Of a stretch of 64,000 nucleotides of DNA, positions 13,401-24,370 are shown in pieces. The stretch spans positions 688,885-752,884 of the forward strand of contig NW_001865056.1 in assembly GCF_000002865.3 (NCBI RefSeq), in the 5' to 3' direction. Source of the DNA: Monosiga brevicollis MX1 (lineage: Eukaryota > Opisthokonta > Choanoflagellata > Craspedida > Salpingoecidae). Below the pieces are notes generated by a model that searched no databases, was not told the origin of the DNA, and saw only the letters and a list, made by a program, of their open reading frames with translations. Numbering within the stretch: the stretch's first letter is position 1; the number at the start of each line of letters is the position of its first letter. The position numbers were made by a program, and so were the translations under genes.

Positions 13401-13683
13401 ACGATCGACAGTGGCAGGCGACTCAGGGACAGAAGACACGCGACACACCGGACAGAGAGAGCATAGTCTCCTTTGTTGCTCCGGCTTTGTCGCACGAGGA
13501 ACGAGCCGTCAAAGCCCTGGGTGAGCAGCATTCGCTCGGCCTCCTCGCCCGAGATGTTGGGATGAAACCATCTATCGCGTGGCCATGGCACAAGGCTCTG
13601 TCAGGTTTACGGGTGGTGGTGCAGGGGGCATCGGAGAGCCGATACCGTGCGTCTAGAACGTGGTCTACTCACTTGCGAGCCAT
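10454..13683 (-). CDS. PTPN11-like: SHP-type non-receptor tyrosine phosphatase (SH2-SH2-PTP)
   Basis: Cytosolic phosphotyrosine phosphatase orthologous to SHP-1/SHP-2/corkscrew. The start at 13683 gives MAR and splices to [20 protein letters not shown]2: [20 protein letters not shown], then [22 protein letters not shown]2: [18 protein letters not shown] and [20 protein letters not shown]. The linker reads [13 protein letters not shown] and [12 protein letters not shown] domain: [30 protein letters not shown], the WPD loop [11 protein letters not shown], and the P-loop [17 protein letters not shown] with an intron just after the catalytic Cys codon. The Q-loop reads GMIQTAAQYRFIY. It stops at [10 protein letters not shown], so the tyrosine-bearing C-terminal tail of vertebrate SHPs is absent. 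All catalytic and SH2 Arg residues are intact. At least ten introns. Confidence 0.95.
13106..13127. repeat. Poly(A) run in an SHP intron
   Basis: About 22 consecutive A on the + strand (poly-T in the sense of the gene), close upstream of the exon encoding the second SH2 domain. It probably acts as an oversized polypyrimidine tract. Confidence 0.8.
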
Positions 13684-13816
13684 TGTGTCAGTACCTAAAG
13701 GTCATTCCACGGCCAGAAGCGTTGCGCGCGAGGTACGATCAGCAGCAACCAAGATGCGTGAGTGTACCATGGCCAATCCACCGCAGTACCAACAACAACA
13801 ATCCCTGTCCCCCCTC

Positions 13817-13925
<109 letters not shown>

Positions 13926-14109
13926 CACCACCACCCCAGGCAACGGCCAACCATACGAACAACGGCCCGCACTGGGACCCTGACCGAGCGAGACCCTTTA
14001 CGCGCTCGTGTGTGTGCGCGCCCGTGTGTGTGTGCGTGCGTACCTCTTGAAATCAAAAGCAGCTTGAGGATGATGAACAGAAGACACAGAGGAAGAGACT
14101 CAGAGACTC

Positions 14110-14115
<6 letters not shown>

Positions 14116-14172
<57 letters not shown>

Positions 14173-14306
14173 CAGAGACACAGAGACACAGAGACACAGA
14201 GACACAGAGACAGAGACAGAGACAGAGACAGAGACAGAGACAGAGACAGAGACAGAGACAGAGACAGAGACAGAGACAGAGACAGAGACAGAGACAGAGA
14301 CAGAGA
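14116..14306. repeat. (GA)n followed by an (ACAGAG)n hexanucleotide array
   Basis: A (GA)n tract at 14116-14169 passes into a nearly perfect 6-bp array (ACAGAG, about 20 units) that runs to about 14306, with degenerate GA/CAGA continuations to about 14395. Confidence 0.9.
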
Positions 14307-14655
14307 CCAGACAGAGACCAGACAGAGTGAGAGAGACCGAGTGAGAGCACGCCAGAGAGACAGAAAACAAACAGAAACAAAGAGAGAGAGAGAAACAAGA
14401 GAAAGGAAGAGTCAAAAGAACCAAAAAAAAAAAAGGAAACAAAGAGCAGGGAGGCACAGGGGAGGCCCGGGTAGCTCCGGCCATCGGGCACACACACGAA
14501 CACACACACACACACACACACACATTCATACAAAAATGCACAAATGCACAGAGGCAGACATGAGTTGTGGCGAGGGATCAAGCAAGACGCCTTCAATTGT
14601 TGTGTTTTTAACTTCTCCGGCAACGCGTCTTGTGACAAGCAAGTTTACTCTTGAT

Positions 14656-16135
14656 CTAGTCGGCCTTTTTGGTTTTGGCACTTGGGGTAGGTGCTTTGGC
14701 TGGAAATGCCATGTGGAGGTAGGTACACACCACCACGAGGGGCAGGGCCACCAGCTTGGCCGTGCTTAGGGGATTACCAGCCACCAGAAAGTCGGCCAAA
14801 CCCGTGATGACGATGCCGGCCAAAATGGCAAACCCCTTGCGCACGCTGCCGGCATACTTGACCACAAGGCCAACCACAATGCCACCGGCAGCCTGCGAGA
14901 GGCACGGAATCATCGTGCTGGGAGCAAAATGATAAAGGATGCCCGTGCCCCGAACCGCCTGCAGGTCGTTGGACAGGAGCAGCTTGACCAGCAGCGCTAT
15001 GGAACTATACACGCCCAGCTCCATGGTAAACAAGAGGCTGTTGCGCTGCCTCTTCTACCGTGTAGCCAAGGATGAGCCGAACCCAGCCGAGCATCGTGAG
15101 TCATGAACACAATGCGGCGAGAGAAACACCCCCCCCCCCCCTTCGTGAATAAAATAAAACTAAAAAAAGTGGTGCTGGCTGGCTCGTTCGAAGCGGGTTT
15201 ACCTGCAGATTCATCTGTGTGATGGCGCTAGCCAAGCCTGAGAGCATAGAGGCCAAGAAGACGGGTCCCACACCACCCAGGAGCCAATGCGCGTAGTCCA
15301 CCTCGGGCTTGCCTGATGACGTGGCCTGTCCCTGTTGGGTCAGCAATACAGAGGCCCCTAGAAGAGAGGAAGCACCATAATGTGTCGAGTTTGGAATTTC
15401 AACCCAAGCGCAACATGACAAGGTCAGAAGAAAGAAAACAACAAGCCATGGGCCAGCGACATCTCTGCTTGGCAGGATGACGTACCAAACATGCCACCCA
15501 GGGCGATGCACTGAATCAGCGACTGTGCCTTGCCCAAAATCAGATAAACACAGATCGCCGCGAAAATCGTTTTGGTCTGGTTGATCAGATTGACCGTGAG
15601 CCCATCCAAGTAGGCATAGCCCGCCAACATTAGCAAGTTTTGACATGAGTAGATGATCGCCGGCACGCCGGCAGCACGAATGCTATCTACGCAAGGGAGC
15701 GTACGGCAGCAGCACAGAAGACCATAAAATCAGCAATTGGACAATTTGACGACGACATGGGGAAATCAAAGGATTGCATGCATGATCGCGCATTGCAAAC
15801 AGCTGCGCCTACCTGCCAAGGTCCAACCCTTGAGCGCCTTGGGCAATTCACCCGAGATGTAGAGCATGCCCAGAGCCAGCACAAACTTGCTGAGCTGTGA
15901 GGCACGCAGCATCGGACGGCTGAGATGTGATCTGCTGTTCCGCATGCCAAGCTGGACCGAGCTAAAAACACGCTCATCATTCCAGAAACCAGCGAGGCAG
16001 CGAAAAGGATACCTCTGTCACCAGCACGACCACCACCGTGTGCGCCTTTTGGTCTAGGTACAGCTGATTGAACAACGGTTGCAGGCCAAACTGAAGCGCC
16101 AGCAACAGCATAAAAAGCACCCCTCGTCCCTCCAT
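14656..16135 (-). CDS. Nucleotide-sugar transporter, SLC35A-like
   Basis: Polytopic Golgi/ER antiporter family (CMP-sialic acid, UDP-Gal, UDP-GlcNAc transporters). The start at 16135 gives MEGRGVLFMLLLALQFGLQP followed by FNQLYLDQKAH. Hydrophobic helices alternate with short loops. Family-type blocks are SQLSKFVLALGMLY, VPAIIYSCQNLLMLAGYAYL and NQTKTIFAAICVYLILGK. Later come GGVGPVFLASMLSGLASAI, LLFTMELGVYSSIALL and an exon with AGGIVVGLVVKYAGSVRKGF, all in the order seen in SLC35A proteins. The tail AKTKKAD is Lys-rich, suiting ER/Golgi retention, and ends with TAG at 14656-14658. About six exons. The transported sugar nucleotide cannot be read from the sequence. It starts 256 bp from the divergently transcribed acid phosphatase gene. 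Confidence 0.82.
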
Positions 16136-16343
16136 CCTTGAACGTTTCCACCACCACAATCTCCTTTGGATCAATCAAAGCCCAACGACGCTGCCAAGCC
16201 AGCCGATGCGCCGTCGCCGCGCCGTCGCCAGAAAAAAACAGAAAAATGCTCCAGAAAGTGCGCGCTGCGTCACTACCAACTGTAACAACTTTCATCATGG
16301 CCCCAGCTTGACGATTGCGACATCGAAAAAGGTCACTGATGCC

Positions 16344-16376
16344 ATTTTTTTTTTTTTTTTTTTTTCATTTTTTTTG
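16344..16376. repeat. Poly(T) tract before the acid phosphatase start
   Basis: About 21 T, then CA and a further T run, ending 16 bases before the ATG of the acid phosphatase. It lies in the short divergent promoter or 5' UTR. Confidence 0.8.
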
Positions 16377-16391
16377 GTGTGGACGACAACG

Positions 16392-18352
16392 ATGGTGCAC
16401 AAGATGATGCTGGTGCGGGTGGCGGTGTTGGCCATCGTGGCGGCGGCGGCGGCGGCGGAAACGACGATCAACACTGTGCCTGAGATTGCCAAGGGTGGTG
16501 AGACGGCGTTTTTTGACTCAAAGGTCTTTACTGGCCTGCTTTTGGGCGACTGGGGCGGGTAAGTGTGCGCACCGTTCTCACCTGCCGCGAATGCGTACGG
16601 ACGATCAGCCCAAACGCTGGAGGAGGAGTTTTGCAGCACGGCCAAGATGACATTGAATGTCATTGCGGCAGGGCAGAGATCTGGTCACCCCTTGCTCATG
16701 TGTGATATGTGTGTGCTTGCTTGTCATTGTTCTTGATGTGGCTCTGTGCCGTTCAGAACCAACAAGAGCCCGTACACCGAGCCCGGACAGGTGGCTTGCG
16801 CAGCAAGCCTGGGCGAGGTTGCTGCCAATCTCGATGCCGATATTGCCCTCCTTCTTGGCGGTTTGTCACTGCCTGGCCGTGGACCCCACCCGTCCATTTG
16901 GTGCAACGACTGGCTCACATGATCTCACTCAGCATCTGATCATTGCAATGGCCTTGTCAACAAACTCCTTTCCCGTTTGCACGCTGTTACCTTGACACTG
17001 GTCAGACAACTTTTACGACTCTGGTGTGCATGGCGATGAGCACGACGCTCGCTTCGAGGAAACGTTTGAGAACGTCTACACCGCCGACAGCCTGCAAGAT
17101 ATTCCCTTTTACGTGGTAGGTAGAGCCACGGCAGATGCCGAGCTGCGGCTGGGCGAACCTCAAACTCACAATCGAGCGCGGCTGATAGGTGGCCGGCAAC
17201 CATGATTGGCTCGGCAATGTATCGGCTCAGATCGGCTACAGCACGGTGAGTGGTTGCAATGCAAGAGTGTGCGATGCATGCCCAACGGCTTGGCCGTCAG
17301 GCGTTGGGCACGTGCCTTTCGCTCACACCCAAGGGCTCACGACTGGCTTGTTGTTTTTATTAGCTAAGCGCGCGCTGGATCTTTCCCTACTATTTCTACA
17401 CGCGAAGCTTTTCGTGGCCCGGAGAGACGCGCAACGTGACAATGGACGTGCGTTCTTTTTTTTTTTTTTCCTTTTTTTTTTTTTTCTTCTGCTTTTCTTT
17501 TTTTTTTTTTCTTTTTTTTTTTTTTTTTCCTTGCTGGCAACCGCCAAGACAAAAGGCTTGTGCATCGTTGCTTGAAACCCTCTGACAGCGTGTTGTGCAT
17601 GCGTACGCAGATTGTGTTCATCGACACCATCTTGCTCTCGGGCAACTCTGATCTCTTGGAAGACAAGGTATTCGTTGATGAACAGGGGCGCAGCTTGCTG
17701 ATGCAAGCAGGCATCACCGTGCTCACGGCCACACGTTTTTTTGTCACAGTTTGGCGAGCTCCAAGGACCGGCTGATCCTGTCATGGCGGAGACGCAGTGG
17801 GCCTTTATCGAAGCTGCGCTCAACTCCTCGCAGGCCGATTATCTCTTCACTGCAGGCCATTACCCCGTATGGAGTGGCTGCCAGCATGGTCCGACCCTGT
17901 CACTTGTGCGCAAGCTCAAACCCATGCTGGAACAATACAAGGCCACCGGTCATTTGGCAGGCCATGATCACTGCTTGTACGTCTCGCGCCCAATGCTTCT
18001 TGTCTTTTTACGCTCTCCTCTTGGGCAAGATCTGTGATTCCGCAACAATTCTTCGTTTCTCTTCATTCACGGCCTGCTCTGACACATGTGCAGGCAATAC
18101 ATTGACGAGGGCAAGGGCCCTGTTTATCCTCAATCTGGTGCTGGCGACAACTGCTGCTACCACAACAAGCACGAAAAGTCGTGCCCCAAGGGCTCGATCA
18201 AATTCAACATGTGGAACGACGGCTCAGGCTCGCCGATCGAGGGCGGCTATGCCACCTTCACCGCCACAGAGGCGGAGGTCAAGTTTCAGTTTTACGCGGC
18301 CAACGGAACCGTCCTCTTTGAATCGCCTCCCGTTTTGCCTCGCGAACTCTAA
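16392..18352 (+). CDS. ACP5-like: Tartrate-resistant (purple) acid phosphatase, secreted
   Basis: Binuclear-metal phosphatase of the TRAP/ACP5 type. The start at 16392 gives MVHKMMLVRVAVLAIVAAAA, a clear signal peptide. Metal ligands appear in order: LLLGDWGG (Asp), DNFYDSGV (Asp and Tyr), VAGNHDWLGN (Asn and His), FTAGHYPVWSG (His) and LAGHDHCL (His-x-His). Other family blocks are SLGEVAANLDADIALLLG, DIPFYV, ARWIFPYYFYTRSF, IVFIDTILLSGNS and GAGDNCCYHNKHEKSC. The last exon ends PPVLPREL at 18352. At least eight exons; one intron (about 17450-17540) is dominated by interrupted poly-T. All metal-binding residues are present, so it is predicted active in the lysosome or outside the cell. Natural substrates of the family are phosphoesters and phosphoproteins. 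Confidence 0.93.
17455..17530. repeat. Interrupted poly(T) tract in an acid phosphatase intron
   Basis: Several T runs of 8-14 bases separated by single C or CTTCTGC interruptions. It lies wholly within an intron. Confidence 0.8.
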
Positions 18353-18568
18353 ATGTTTAGATGGGTCCTTCCAGAGCCACTCATTTTAGAGCTGCACCCC
18401 CCTCTCGTGCGGCACAGCTCTTGATTGCTTTGCCACCCTCTCAGATCAATCAATCCATTGCTCTGAGTATGCCCTCTTCATTTCAGCTCACCCTCTGTCC
18501 TCAGCAAGATGCCAGCATCCGCCTCACCAACCGATAGAAATCGGCACCTAGAACCCCCCCCCCCCCAA

Positions 18569-18628
<60 letters not shown>

Positions 18629-18807
18629 CCCAATTTGTCACGTAACACCAGTTACTCCATAGTCAGTCGTATCTCTCACCATCCTCACCCCACCTAGCAC
18701 AGTAGCATCATTAAAAATGATTTCCGAATGCAGAAGGAGAGAGAGATTCAAGATCTTGATGTTTTTGTTTTTGTTTTTGTTCTTTGCGTGTGTGTGTGAA
18801 AATTGTT
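18353..18807. other. Intergenic region between acid phosphatase and propeller gene
   Basis: 455 bp between two tandem + strand genes. It holds a C run (about 18557-18567), a (CA)n tract at 18569-18627 and about 180 bp of unique sequence that should include the promoter of the next gene. No coding potential was recognised. Confidence 0.5.
18569..18627. repeat. (CA)n microsatellite
   Basis: About 28 CA units preceded by a run of C residues. Confidence 0.95.
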
Positions 18808-21523
18808 ATGAGCATCATGAAAACTTTAGGCAAGCAGCTGGCGGGGAGCAGGCCGTATGGGCTGATCGTGGTCCTGGGATGGCTGTTGCAGAGCCAGAGC
18901 TGGTTGCAGGTGGCGGGCAAGATTGTTGTCGTGGAGTTGCCGGAGCAGATTAGCCAGGTGCCGACCGGCGTCAACTACGACAACCCGTTTTACGCCACCA
19001 ACATCTCTGGCACTGTCATTGGCTACAGCGCCAACCAGTGAGTTGGACTCTGTGATCGACTACATGGTTTCATCACAGTGGGGTGGCCTTGCTGCGAGCA
19101 CTGCACTCCCTCACCATAGCCACTTTTGCCTAGAGTATGCTATCGCATCACGACTGGCGCCACGGTGGATGCAGTCCTGCCCGAACCCGTGCCCATCAAC
19201 TTGTCCCGTGGCTCCGCCCTGGACACGTGCGGCAGCTGGCTCAACGCCGTTATGTATGACCCCAGTGAAGGTGATGCCGGCTTGCCCGCACGGACTCGAC
19301 AGTTTAACAGCCTTTGACGGCGATTCTTTGCCGCGCTATCCTCATCGCTTTTGTTTGGGTGCGGGCCCTAGATGTGGTTCGGGGCTGGTATCATGAGGAA
19401 TGGGAGTGCGACTACGCCCGCAACTCCTATACCAATAAAAGCATTGCCTACGCCGAATCTCATGACGGCGGTAAGTCAAGCACTTCCACCAGACGATGTC
19501 TTCCAAAAGAGAGCCAAGCACGGAGGGTGAATCCTGAAGGAAGAATTTGATGTGTACAAGGGCTGCCGATCGCCTCAAACTGATGCGTCCATCATCATCA
19601 TCATCATCATCACCATTATCATGCAAATGTGAGCAGGCTACAACTTTAGCAAGCCCAACTACCCCGACAACTACATCATTACCAGCCCGCCTGGCAATTC
19701 CTCCACAACACACCAGACTGGTGAAGGAGATCACACTGGTATGATACTCATCCACGCTGACCCGGTGCACACCCCGCGGCAAAGTGTACTCATGCCGCCA
19801 TGGTTGCGTCGTGTTTTCGCACATGTCCAGTCGTGCGGGTGGGCGACTACTATTATCTCTATTTCCTAGACTGGAACGCCCAGCCCACGGGACCTCGCGT
19901 GGCCGTGGCTCGTAGTCACGTCCAAGACGGTGGACGTCCCAACTCTTGGTGGAAATGGCATCACGTTCGTGCCTGTCAATGTAGATGCCGTTACCTGACG
20001 CAACCTCTGAAGAGGCAAGATCCTTTCCCTAATCAAGTCCTGTGCACGATGCTTTTGCTTTGCAGGGTAACTTTAGTTCTCCTGGTCGAGGAGGCGAGTG
20101 TGACGCCCTTGAGGGTATCGCAAGTGCTTCCAGCGTGCGCTATCGCACACGACAGAACGACTTTGTGGCAGTCGAAGTGCGTGCTCTCCGATGGGTGTGA
20201 TCTGTCTCGCCTTCTAAAAACTCCAGAGCACTTCTCACGCGCCCGCTGGACTGCTGTCCTCCTATCTCACGCAGAACATTGGTGCACTCGGCGGACTGGG
20301 CATGGTGCATTCCACCGACGGGTTTCACTTTGCCGCGCTGAACGTATCCCTTGTTCCGTTGATGGCGTAGGTTAAAGGCATGAGATTCTGCATTGTTGTG
20401 GTAACCTTTGTTTGTACACTTTAGCCGCCGCAGCTTGACGCTCATACAGAATTTGCCCATAGCCAAACGTGGGACCGCGAAGCAAACTCGCCCGAACTAT
20501 ATGCCTATATCTCCCTTGTGGGTCCTGGTGGAGCAGAGGACATTGACACCAACTTTTATCTCTACTACACCTACCTTGAGGTATGCATGTTGGACCTCCG
20601 CAGCAACAGCCCCGCCCAAAGCTGAGAGGTGCAGCAAAGGTGATGCAGATTTCGAAGATCGTGTACATTTTGCCCTTCCAATTTTGTCGATAGCCTGGTG
20701 CATCGTTTGCAGAGCGATATTTGGTGCGGCGGCCGCTCGCGGTGAGTATCAGCGCCCTCTGGTGTTGTACGACAGAATCCTATCCGCCTTGGGCTGATTC
20801 GACTTTGCTGGTAGGTGCCCGATCTTTCCGCTACAGAAACACTTTTGGCATTTCAAGGCGGCAGCAACGGAACCCATGCGTGGGCCACGACAGCACTCAT
20901 GTTACGCGCATACAACTACTCTGCGCGTACTCTAGGCTATCTGCTGACCCGGCCGGCATCTGGTACTGGAGATGCGTCCTTGCCCCCGCCTCCCGTGTGT
21001 ACGCCTGCTGCATCCATCCTGATCCTTAATTTTAAACGATGGTGATTGTAGGACGTCGAGCGCTGTATGACTGCTATCTCAATGCTTCCGCCGTATGTTG
21101 CAACGTCTTGGCCTGTCTTGCCCTTGCCCCGGATCCAGCCAGGAACGTAAACGTCGCTACATGTTTGTGCGATGTGCACTCGAACGTTGCTGTCCTGCTG
21201 GCTAGGTTTATATGACGGGTTTGGAGGGCGAGTGCGCCGATGGCATCATCCTGCGCACACTAGGCTATGCTGCAGATGCGGCCACAACGTTGCCAGCAGC
21301 GAATGGCTTTGCCCCAGTCCAACTGTGGTGCGTTTGGTTTGCTTTTCGGCCGCCCGCAGATCGCAACGGCTTCTCAGCAGGTGTGATTGTATCGGGGATA
21401 CGCGTGGTTTGTAGGCGATGCAAGGATGCTTCGAGTGCGCGCTACATCACCACGACAAGCGCGTGTGCTTCTGGGGCAACCAGCTCAAGTCTGGGTTGGA
21501 TTCTAACTCGCACACAAGCATGA
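18808..21523 (+). CDS. Secreted or anchored beta-propeller (GH43-like) protein with C-terminal DUF5648-like repeats
   Basis: The N-terminus (ATG options 18784, 18808, 18817) has the hydrophobic stretch PYGLIVVLGWLLQSQSWL, a signal peptide or anchor. Short exons join in phase: ANQ|VCYRITTGATVDAVL, then DPSE|DVVRGWYHEEWECDYARN, KSIAYAESHDGG, KPNYPDNYIITSP, VRVGDYYYLYFLDW, VAVARSHVQDGG and WWKWHHG. This repeated aromatic-rich, DGG-turn pattern resembles five-bladed furanosidase-type propellers. Next come GLGMVHSTDGFHF and DTNFYLYYTYLE. The C-terminal part has repeats of the kind WATTAL...RTLGYLLT, FMTGLEGECADG..RTLGYAA and RYITTTSACAS..SLGWILT, which look like the short lectin-like repeat PF18885 (DUF5648). 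The stop is at 21521-21523. About a dozen exons. Enzymatic activity is not established. Confidence 0.6.
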
Positions 21524-21719
21524 ATGCACTTGTAAAAGCAGAAACAAAAGCGCCTGTAACAGAGCAAAACTTGACATTGGGCGCGAGCACGCTCAGCGTG
21601 TCTAGGGGTAGCAGTAGCATGCGCGCAGGTGTTGAATGACACCTGCCACAATCGAGTGGCCCCTTTTCTTCTTTTTCTGATGAAGCAACCCTGCCGTCAC
21701 ACTCGTCTGACGTAGCTTG

Positions 21720-21761
<42 letters not shown>

Positions 21762-21782
21762 TCACTCACTCACTCACTCACT

Positions 21783-21873
<91 letters not shown>

Positions 21874-21925
21874 CCTTGACCCAAGGCGCAAGGGCGTAAA
21901 AGAGGAGCATTTAACTGTCGCAAGC
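21524..21925. other. Convergent intergenic region
   Basis: 402 bp between the stop codons of the propeller gene (+) and the PH-SNARE gene (-), dominated by CA-type repeats. No coding sequence was recognised. Confidence 0.5.
21720..21870. repeat. (CA)n-(CTCA)n-(CA)n compound microsatellite
   Basis: (CA)n at about 21720-21758, a short (CTCA)n block at about 21759-21784, then a long (CA)n to 21870 with a few CG interruptions at the start. Confidence 0.92.
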
Positions 21926-23773
21926 TCAAGTGCGCTTGTGGGCCACGTGCAGGTCATCCATGCCAGCTGTGACGGCACTGTGAGTTCGATCAATGACACT
22001 CTCGATGTGGTCCAGGTGCTCGCGTTGATCAGTCAAGAGATCACTAGTATCACGCATGATGCTGTTGATGGTGGACATGTCTTGTTCTAGGAGGCGTATT
22101 TGTTCATTTCGATGTGCAATCCGCTCCTGTGACTCGGCGAGTCGATGTTCATCGTCCTCGATCAGTTCCATCTGCAGAGTTGCCGGTTGAGCCATGCTAT
22201 CATCAGCGAGGACATGTTCCTGGTGGTCCACGGAACCGGGTCCGCGAGGGTCAGTTTCTGCTGCTGCGGCGCCCTTGGAGATGATAACCCCGCGGTCCTT
22301 GGCCTTGGATTTGAGCGACTCGATGCGCTCCTGGAGAGCGACCAGCCATTCTTGCGCCAACGAAGCGGAAGCGCGGAAACGATACACCCGGGTCTCATTG
22401 CAAGGGCTAATTTCAAGATAGACCATGTTCTGGGCCGTGGTACTGCTATCGTTGGTAATACGGTTGATAGCCACGTGTGCGCCTTTGAGCCAGATATCAC
22501 CTGACATGATAAGCGAATGGTGAGGGACACCCAAGGCGCAGTTTTCATGCCCCGACGCGAGACAAAGGCCTGAAAAGAACGGCAGCCCTACTCAGCGACA
22601 AGGAGACGAAGCGTCACGGCCACGGTGGGCACCAACCTTTGGGTGCTACGTCGGTTGGCACCTTGTAGTACTCTAAGCGCGCTGCCCGAATCTCCACCCA
22701 TCGCTGCTGCCAGGCACGACTAGAGGAGCGAATGAGGTAGGGTAGGTGAGGGGCGCGGCGACAGAACAAGGACCAGCGCAACATGACAGCCAGCTCGTTG
22801 TCAAGAACGTCATACTTGAGTTGGCCCTTCTTCTCGAGAAAGCCAGCCTTGAAGGCAGGCTCGCGAAGACTGGCAATGGCAGCCCGCACTTGGGCATCGC
22901 CCTCGGTACCCTCTGCAGTCGCTGGAAAAGGCAGACACAAAAATGAATCAAACAGCCGGGAAATGTTCAGAGCCGCCGCTGGGTAGAGCTGGCAAGAGCA
23001 GTGCAGCGATGTCACGGGTGGTCCGTTGAACAGGAAGCCCAAGGCGGACGGGTGTGATTCCCAACCTGAGGCGGAACGAGACGTGCGCACAACGACGTCG
23101 TGCTGGAGTGGTTCGGTAGGGCAGCTGTCCGCGCGTGCCTGCCATGACAAAAAAATGGTGTGTGGAGTAGATGATGCAGCGCCACCAGCGTTAGAGGGTG
23201 GCACAAAGGCCTGTGCGGGCGGTCACATGCACGGGCACCTCCAGCCCACCTTTGGCGAGGCTTGGCGCAGGATAGCGGCCTGCCACAGCCGCATGCGATC
23301 CTTAGAGCCACGTAAATGGTACACGCGCTTGCCCGCTGGGACTGTAATGTGTAGGCGATGGCGCCCTTGGGCATCCTGCATGGCCAAAGGCGAAGGGAGA
23401 GATGAGGATACCGCTCATCGAGCATTCGCAGAGCAAGAGATGCGACGTCGTACAGGTGCCTCATCCAGCTGAACGGTGGCGCCTTGGATGTCAAATTGAC
23501 CCTTGGGCATCGCATCACTACGCGCTTGGCGATAAGTCACCATCGAGTCCCGAAGCTCAAAGTACCTGCATCACCGTAGCCGCCGCCATAATCACACCAT
23601 GAGCGCGAGGTACATCCAGCAAAAAAAAAAGCCACTTCCCAGCCTAGCCCGCCAGGGATACAAAGGACCACCACAAGCACCTCTTACCTGCTCTTCCAAC
23701 CAGTGTTGACATGACCCTGCTTCTCAAGCCATTCCTCCAACACGGGCTCACGCCTCACACTGTCCGCCGCCAT
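21926..23773 (-). CDS. Tandem PH-domain protein with C-terminal syntaxin-like SNARE helix, no transmembrane segment
   Basis: The start at 23773 gives MAADSVRREPVLEEWLEKQG, the beginning of a PH domain. It continues YFELRDSMVTYRQ, MPKGQFDIQGATVQL and, after an intron, HRLHITVPAGKRVYHLRG and MRLWQAAILRQA. A second PH domain reads AGFLEKKGQLK, then RAWQQRWVEIRAARLEYYKV, PKG|DIWLKGAHVAINRI (in-phase splice), NMVYLEISPCNETRVYRF and LAQEWLVALQERI. A Ser/Glu/Asp linker follows. The last about 65 residues match the Qa-SNARE motif: RIAHRNEQIRLLEQDMSTIN, then LLTDQREHLDHIESVIDRTH (layer-0 Gln in TDQRE), then SAVTAGMDDLHVAHKRT and stop. Syntaxins have a membrane anchor right after this helix; here there is none. 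PH domains could supply phosphoinositide-based membrane binding (inference). The closest precedent I know is amisyn/STXBP6, a PH-like plus R-SNARE protein. Confidence 0.75.

Positions 23774-24370
<597 letters not shown>

Noticed and set aside
20900-21500. Possible separate second gene after the propeller domain
   Set aside because: Repeat units continue in the same order and strand, with plausible in-phase splices and no promoter or stop between them.
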